Shown here piece after piece: positions 57,546-64,000 of a stretch of 64,000 nucleotides of DNA. A model generated the notes under the pieces. It was not told the DNA's origin and did no database searches. It saw only the letters and a list, made by a program, of their open reading frames with translations. Each line of letters begins with the position of its first letter. The stretch's first letter is position 1. The DNA is from Chromera velia. Lineage: Eukaryota; Sar; Chromeraceae. The position numbers and the translations under genes are program-made. Where the stretch lies: NCBI GenBank assembly GCA_018398765.1, contig JAHBMJ010002162.1, positions 39,941 through 103,940 of the forward strand, written 5' to 3'.

Positions 57546-58299
57546 TCACGTAACAAGGCTGTCTACCGCACTCTGTTCTTCACGAGTTGTCGGACGAGAA
57601 TTTGCCATGCATGTACAGACATGCATCACCGCCGATTCACCGGTCACCGTGGGGGCAGAAAACAGAAATATGCGGCACATCGATCTCGGCTGAGTCTTGC
57701 GAGTTGCATCGGAAAATTCACTCACTTTATTTTTCTCCTCGAGATCTGCCTCATAGAGAGTGAGTGCTCGAAAGGATGCGGAAAGACGGTCCACGTGAAC
57801 GAGAGCGCGATGAAGCGGCGTGCTTTCTCACGGAATCTGCGGAAGCGAAACAAATGCAGAGCGCGATAACTCATTTCAAACTGTGGCGGTTGCGCACGAG
57901 AAACAGAGACTAGAGTAAGAGACAAACCGACAGACATTGTTTGACCTAGCCGTTCCACTCAAACACTTATAGTCGGATGGAAATGTGCGAAAGACGGTAC
58001 CAGACTCCTGTGTAATTGACCCATTGATTGCTCAGAGAGCTAGCAAGAGGGATACAGAAAAAAGAGTGACCATAGGAGCAGCAGATCAGAACTCTACACA
58101 TACTCAATCACCCCCACCATGCTATTGTTGAGAAGAGAACAAAACCAACCTTGAGATTTCTTGCCACTTTTGTCGTCACCCGTCAAAGCCATGCTCATGA
58201 AATGGCATGACATGTATCTTGACGAAGCTCATCATTAAGTCGATTTGTATCTGTGCATCTTCCTTGCTTCCTACCCTGCTTCCTTTCTTTCCTTTCTTC

Positions 58300-58317
58300 C
58301 TTACTTCTATCCATTTT

Positions 58318-58349
<32 letters not shown>

Positions 58350-58495
58350 TCATCCTCTCAGCCTTCAATCGTTCCTTCCTCTCGTCCTTCTTTCCTTCCC
58401 TAGTTCCTTCTTTCTTCCCTTTCCTCTTCCCTTTCTTCCTTCCTTCCTTCCTTCCTTCCTTCTTCCCTCCCTTCTTTCTTTCCTCCCTATTTCTC
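58300..58495. repeat. Long polypyrimidine tract, (TTTC)n/(TTCC)n
   Basis: Nearly pure pyrimidine on the plus strand with TTTC and CTTC units. Long Lys/Arg/Glu or Phe/Leu frames across it are artefacts of the repeat. Confidence 0.9.
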
Positions 58496-58516
58496 ATCAT
58501 GCTCTCGGCAGCTCAC

Positions 58517-58658
58517 CTTTTGCAGCAGCGAAGTGAGTTTTTCTTTGAACATGTCGATGGCGTACTTCGCATCCAAAGGTGTCTGAACAGTCACAGACCC
58601 TCCGAGATCATAGTCTGCGTCAAGCACACGGAAGCCGCACAGAGTCGCTCCTAGCAGC
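58517..58658 (-). CDS. Probable internal exon of an unrecognised gene
   Basis: Bounded by CTGCAG acceptor and GTGAGC donor on the minus strand, it encodes 47 residues with globular composition (LLGATLCGFRVLDADYDLGG, then TPLDAKYAIDMFKEKL). I recognise no family. A short Met-starting exon-like segment (MALTGDDKSGKK) lies further along at about 58190. A RING-like exon lies before it at 59480-59355, but the phases of the two do not match directly, so I do not join them. Confidence 0.5.
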
Positions 58659-59354
58659 CTGCAGTAACACGCTGTAAATCAAAAAGGGAGGGAGTGACAG
58701 TGAGTGCGAAAAGGATAAACTACGTGCTGCAGGGTGTACAGGGCCGTTCTTTAGGCAACATGATAGAGGGAAGACACAAATGAAGGTCCCCTGAAGAAGG
58801 AGTGTGAGTAGACTGTCAACGCAATCTGTCTAAAGGGCCTGTCGAGAGAATACACGTTGCCACAGTGACCGGCAGTGACCATCCACAACAAAAGTATGGG
58901 TAATGGTGAAATGATATTTCAGGGATTTTGGCAAAACTTTTCAATGGGTGTTGATTGGAGGGACATTCTTTCTTGTATACAACTTGATCGATTGACGGGG
59001 GGCAAGATCTGCACCCTAGCCTGCACCAATCAAAGGCTAGTTAGCAGACGCTAGCGGGTCAACTGACCATTTCTGGTCGTCTGTCACGAGGCGCTCATCA
59101 TCACGTCTGCATTGTCTGGAGGTCTTTTCGGCATACTGCAAAACAGCACTCAGGGTAATCAGAGTCTCTTTAATGATACTTGAACCAACAGTTCATTCGA
59201 TTGGGATATGAGGGTGTTACAATTAAGGGACTAAGGTACAAGCAATGTGCGATTAGCGATCAGCCACATAGAAAGAGCGCAAGAATACGTAGCAGTGGCC
59301 GGCCCACCTGTCTGTCTCCATTCTTTAATTCTCCTCATGAGTTGTGTTCCCCAC

Positions 59355-59480
59355 CTCCAAGTAGGAGGAATGCTCTCCGATTGTTGCGCGATCGAGGAAC
59401 CAGATAATCTGTGCAGTAGGCGCATTTGTACACACCGTCCTTGGTAAGCGCGTCTACATAACGAAGGCAGACTGTGTGTC
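59355..59480 (-). pseudogene. Half-RING exon with a lost zinc ligand
   Basis: Acceptor TTGCAG and donor GTGGGG bound a frame that contains GHTVC-x3-VDAL and, 11 residues on, CAYC. This resembles the second half of a RING finger (C-G-H-x-x-C-x-x-C...C-x-x-C). The expected Cys two residues after HTVC is Tyr (TAT), one G-to-A step from TGT. The first half of the RING was not found. It may be a decayed gene or a variant zinc finger. Confidence 0.4.
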
Positions 59481-59664
59481 CTGCAATTTGAAAGCAAAAG
59501 TCAAAGTTAACTGCCACAGCTTTGAGACATGTATCAATATGGACCCATGTGACAGATATGGTGGAGACATATTAATACATTCCTTCGTTCCTGTGCAGCA
59601 CTTTTGCCGCATTGTATACATATCCTCTCCAAGCCTCTCTACATCTGTATGCGACGTTTTGCAC

Positions 59665-60980
59665 CTAAAGGAAGACATTTTCAATCAGGGGCATGAATCT
59701 GTGCCAATCGGACCTCGAAGGTTTTTCATCGAAGAACGTCCGGCGTTTTCTCGATAGTTCTGAAGGAGGCGACCATTCTTCTCTGCTCCTAAGCTCCTGC
59801 AACACGATCAAAGATGATCAAAGCATCACACAAAAAAAAAAAGGATAAGGAAAGATCCACATCACAACAAACGGGCAGACAGTCAAACAAACAGAAAGCT
59901 AGACAAACGGGGAGACGAAAAGACTTCCATAAGCATGGGCAAACAAAACATTAACAACTGGGATATGGACAGACGCGCTACACGTTTTTTTCGGATTGCA
60001 TCTTTCTTCCCTTTCTTTCTCGCAGACTCACGAGTCAAAACCGATAAATCAACGAATTGATAGACAAAGGGACACTGACAGACAAAGAACTTTTCTTTCT
60101 TTCTCTCCGTGTGAGAAGATTTGAAAGGAAGGCATTTCGCTTTATTCGTTCTATTTAAAAAAGGCTCGGGTGGCGGAAGAAATATAAACTGACAAACAAG
60201 CAGAAAGAAACACACAGGCACAGCACATACCGTCAGGAGAGGGGAGCCTGTCTCAGACTACAGCTGCTGATGCGCAAAAAAAAACGAAACCTCACCCACC
60301 TGTGTCTCATCACTGCGAGGACTCCTTTCGCATTTCGGTATTCCCGGAGCGGCAGCTGCTTTGGATGCAGCTTTGGGTGACACATGCGTGGGGGAGACGT
60401 CTTCAGAGGCTGGAGGCATCGGCTTCTCTTTCGTCTGGTCAAACGACGTGTCCTTCACCCCCCTGGCGTTCCCCTCTTCTCAAACAGAAGTCCGCTTTGC
60501 GCAGGCGTTTCTAAAGGCATCTGAGTGGGCTTTGGAGACCGCTGCTTCCTCCAGGAGGCCTTTTCGGAGTAAGGCGATCTCAGCAAAGTCGAGTGGAGGA
60601 ACATCCCCCCCCTCATGGTCCGCTATGGACAGACCCCCCACTTCCTGTTCGAAGAGGCTGGCAGCGGGGGGGTGGAAAGAGGAAATATGTTGCGCGAGCT
60701 CAAACCCAGCGCGAACGTGGGGGATTCTCCGACTGCCGTTCAATCGGGTAGCACACGCGTAAAATTCCCTCTCGTTCTCTTTTGACGCGTCTCTTCGGCA
60801 GTAGTTACAAAACGGGCCTCAAATTTTGGAGAGGTCGGGAATCTACCCCGAGTCTGTCAGGGCATGTCCCTTGATCTTCCCCCCCAATCGCTACACGGCA
60901 GAGCAAACATCCTGCTTCTCTGCCTCTGTCTGGAGGCGGAGAGCGCCAAGCTCCTCGATCCGAACGCTTCTCACGTGAAG
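59665..60980 (-). pseudogene. Three-exon gene fragment with in-frame TGA, function unknown
   Basis: Exons 60980-60895, 60732-60300 and 59796-59665 join in phase (2, 0) and end at TAG. About 215 residues are visible and the 5' end is missing. The visible product starts with a helical segment (RIEELGALRLQTEAEKQD). It continues with a mixed globular/disordered part (HVRAGFELAQ; ALLRKGLLEEAAVSKAHSD) and a Lys/Ser/Pro-rich end with REEWSPPSE and SDWHRFMP. TGA at 60480-60482 interrupts exon 2, while sensible coding composition continues for about 60 codons after it. Either a nonsense mutation or an error; Arg or Trp would be one step away. Confidence 0.45.
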
Positions 60981-63868
60981 CTGCAAAGAGTGTACGCATT
61001 CAGTCAGATCAAAAGAAAATCACCTACCGGGGATTCAACTAAAGGTTCCGTTTTTCTTGATTGAAGAAGATGTTTGAAGCAGACTAAGCAGAACCTATGA
61101 AATTCGATCTCAGCGCTTGTCAAGTCTTTCTTCCTGAAGTTCCTTTTTGGCATTGCCTAGCTGTTTCTCCTTTGCACAGTAGTCTTCACTTGCTCTATCT
61201 CTTTTTCATAGGATCTTCTCCTTTGACTTTTTCCTTCCATCGTTCTCCCGCTTTCCATTCTCCCGTGCTATTTGCAGGACCAAAAGCAGCCCGGCATGCA
61301 AGACTGGTATGTATCAGGATTAGGATGACAACCACTGGTTATACGGTCACATGTAGACGGTCGGTTGCTCTACAGAGATCCAGCGTGACAGGAACTTCAT
61401 GCCTTCTGTACGTATATATGTACACATACATACATGTAAAAGCCAGACCAATTTCATGGACATGTGCCCAACTTTCATAGAATGTCATTACTAGCTCATC
61501 CCAACATACATTGAAAAGCGAACAATGGAGCAAGGCCAAGGATCCAACATGAGACGAGCATCCATGCAACGTTATAATACCATCCAATGCAACACTCATG
61601 CACTCGGCTGGGGATCTCGGTACGAACAAGGCAGAAGAAACAAATTGGCGCTGCAAAGAGCTCAGCAGCATATGAGATCCCGCTTCAGGCAATAGAATAC
61701 TGACCTCATACTCCTTTCTGCAGGAGAGAATCTTGTTCCTGTGATTCGGAGAAAAAAAGCGTTTTCGAACAACTGTTGCTCTTCTGGACTCTCCTCAGAG
61801 GCTCTTCAGGGTTTTTTGACTGTCCTACTCCCATCTTTCAATTCATTCAATTGCTGGTCCGATGGGCAGGTGTGCGCCTATACCCACAGGGAAAAGACAA
61901 ACTCGCAGAATCAGAAACGGATCTCTAGCGAGCACTCACCGGAATGTTACCGTCCGGACTGTCTCCTGCCCGTGCACAATTATATCGATATAATTAGACA
62001 ATAGATAGTCTAAGACTCAGCAGGGAGAGTTCAACAGTACCAACTTGGGTGAACAGCTTCAGATAGGCGTAAGGAAGAATCAAGATGCTTTCGGGAAAAG
62101 GCTGAACAAAAGATTGATCTGCAAGATCATGCTTGGTCGATCGTTGGTCGGGCCGCGTTCGATGTATATATGCCTGTATGCACGTCATTTTTTTGCCCCC
62201 CTTTGGGTTGGTCCCCATGCCACGCTTCCCGGAAAGCACGTACCGATGCACTTAATTGAAAATATGTGAAAATACAGTGCCAATAAACATCAAATAAACA
62301 TCAATCAAGCCTAGATTAACCATCATCCACGAGGTCCCGGCGTACTTTGATAGTAAATTGATACATGTCTCTAACATCTAACACATGTAACCTAACGCAT
62401 GATACGGGCATTAACACGAGTCAGAACTGTTAAGTCATTTTTAAGATATATTTAGATGCGGGCGGTTTTCAATATAATTCTTATTCTGGTTCTGATTAAT
62501 GTATATGCATGCTAGTATATATAGGACATTTTTTTATCATATCCAAAGATCGAGGCTTACGACTTCGATCTAAGATCCTTACTTAGACACCCGGCCGTAG
62601 ACGCATCAATCATAAAAGCTTTCTACGTCAAGCCTAAGACAGGGTCAACTTCCCGGGTCAAGTCTTAACTTTTTACCAAGTCACGCAACACTGATGTAAT
62701 TTTAAAATACTTCTTTTATTCTTTACCTGCGTTTTTTTTATTCCTCTTATATTTTAAGCCACATAGATTTCAAGTAATTCCAAGAAAGTTTTGTTATATA
62801 TACTAGTACTCTGCCACAACTTAGCAATTAATATAAACTGTACAGTGTACACTGCAGTCTACGTACCTATTCATTTTTTTTGTTAAAATAAGATTATAAA
62901 AACATCTCAAGTAACTAACTATAACTAACTATAAAACTTTAAGTCTACTTTCTTTTACTTTAGTTCCAGATTCAATACAATGAATACATTCATTAGTACT
63001 CCATCGAGTAACAACTTGAAGTTATCTGGAAAGTTATATATATATTTTTTCAAAACTAAAATCTACACTAAAATTTCTAATACATGTAAACGTAGTACCT
63101 CAGTGTACAACCTAGTGTACAACACAGAACATCAAACTGTATCACTCTATACCTTCTATTTCATGTCAATTTCATAGTTTCACTTTCTGAATCATCGGTA
63201 AGATTTTTTTTACAGCTGATACGGATACCCTAGCGGATACCTTGGCATGCTTTGCATCAGCTCGTTTGCTTTTGAACATCCGTTTATGCGTACAGTGGAA
63301 ATGCGTTGATGAGTCATAATTTCAGACTACATTCTTCCGCAGTTCTCTTGAAGAAACAGACCCTCACATCGCAGCTCTTGGTTCCTGCCCCACGACAGTC
63401 TATCGGTCCATCCTTTGCAGACTGTCTTCCCTTTCTTTGAGTTGCAGGAATCGAACATGCCGATCGAGCGTTGATTGTGCCGGACCGTTTCTCATTGCAG
63501 TCGCGCACTGCCTCCAACTCCTTCACTCACTCATCGGCCCCCTCACCAGGAACCCAGGAATTGTCAAGAACATTTGCCTTGCCGGCTCTGCAGACAGATC
63601 GAGTAGATCATAGATCAGTGCACACAAACATCACCACAGCTTTTCCACACGAGAATGCTTGGATCCGATGTGCGCACACACCGGCTCGCAGAGAAAGACG
63701 AGAGACTGCTCAAGAGAAGACAGAGAGAGAAACGTGTCCTGTCTTCTTTTCATGCTTTCATCGGACATTTGAGACTGCCGCTTCTTCCTGGCCTCCACAG
63801 GAGAGAAGGGACACGAGAAGAAAGAAGAAAGACGTTAGGGGTGGGAGACAGGAAGCACCAGAGTAGGC
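60981..63868. other. Region without a supportable gene
   Basis: Short exon-like stretches occur but cannot be chained; one example is the plus-strand GACCAAAAGCAGCCCGGC near 61278 between CAG and GTATGT. From about 62260 to 63190 the DNA is strongly AT-rich. A frame at 63471-63866 is open for 131 codons but has no ATG, domain or codon pattern that persuades me. Confidence 0.45.
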
Positions 63869-64000
63869 ATGGAGAAAGTGCAAGACGATCAAGGAACACA
63901 ACTCAGAGAGAACCGAGGGGCCCATTCCAACAGCAGAAAGGGACGAAGTGTATTGACACAGTCCCAGGGAAATGGGGAAAGTCAGGGAGGGACGGAGGGG
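63869..64000 (+). CDS. Possible 5' end of a gene running off the window
   Basis: An ATG opens a 44-codon frame to the window end, rich in Gln, Gly, Ser and Arg (MEKVQDDQGTQLRENRG). Composition resembles the disordered N-termini of the other genes here. With no domain and no end, this is a weak call. Confidence 0.3.
   Translation, partial: MEKVQDDQGTQLRENRGAHSNSRKGRSVLTQSQGNGESQGGTEG

Noticed and set aside
58195-58654. Lys/Arg-rich or Phe/Leu-rich open frames
   Set aside because: They arise from the polypyrimidine tract. Only the short exon at 58517-58658 on the minus strand has protein-like composition and splice sites.
60457-60480. A 23-base intron removing the TGA at 60480-60482
   Set aside because: GT and AG exist but the join would put the next codons out of the continuing frame, and all other introns in the window are far longer.

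Overview
The window is nuclear DNA of a eukaryote. Most genes contain spliceosomal GT-AG introns, intergenic DNA is AT-rich and full of microsatellites, and there is an LTR retrotransposon, a hAT-like transposon remnant and a kilobase-scale tandem array. Conserved domains (SGNH phospholipase B, RING/TRAF zinc fingers, LRR plus ankyrin), long low-complexity Ser/Pro/Glu-rich exons and introns of a few hundred bases suggest an alga-like protist. A chromerid alveolate such as Chromera is my best guess, but the sequence alone does not prove it. I built exon models by hand from splice signals and reading phase. Where phases agree across many junctions I give high confidence.

Layout. 1-3371: no supportable gene, one dispersed repeat with a trinucleotide tail. 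3372-6088 (+): four-exon single-pass membrane protein. 7058-8872 (-): intronless multi-pass membrane protein. 9691-15659: decayed Ty1/copia element with both LTRs. 16856-18667 (-): RING/TRAF-type zinc-finger gene with a Gly-Trp repeat tail and an in-frame TAA. 18864-23418: four 750-base units with inverted ends alternating with three 515-base spacers. 24266-26356 (-): second multi-pass membrane protein. 26988-27026: assembly gap. 28405-29266 (+): small four-exon secreted-protein gene. 30251-31560: hAT-like remnant. 31978-38258 (-): ten-exon coiled-coil/LRR/ankyrin gene whose first intron holds a partial copy of the 28.4-kb gene. 39474-47811 (+): giant RING-H2 protein whose RING is split over three exons. 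49158-53927 (+): nine-exon phospholipase B-like lipase. 54-64 kb: weaker gene fragments, mostly on the minus strand, and AT-rich intergenic DNA.

The host genes have no visible operon-like or pathway link. Themes shared across the window are: RING-type ubiquitin ligase candidates (two solid, one fragmentary); decay dominated by transitions and by TAG/TAA at likely Gln codons in the copia element; frame breaks that nearly always sit at homopolymers; an identical TATA palindrome upstream of both multi-pass membrane genes; and splice donors with C at +3 in 12 of the 28 modelled introns. The strongest candidates for something undescribed are the RING/TRAF protein with a GW/WG-repeat tail (possible Argonaute-hook platform), the transposon-ended tandem array, and the CpA-biased (RIP-like) decay of the retroelement.
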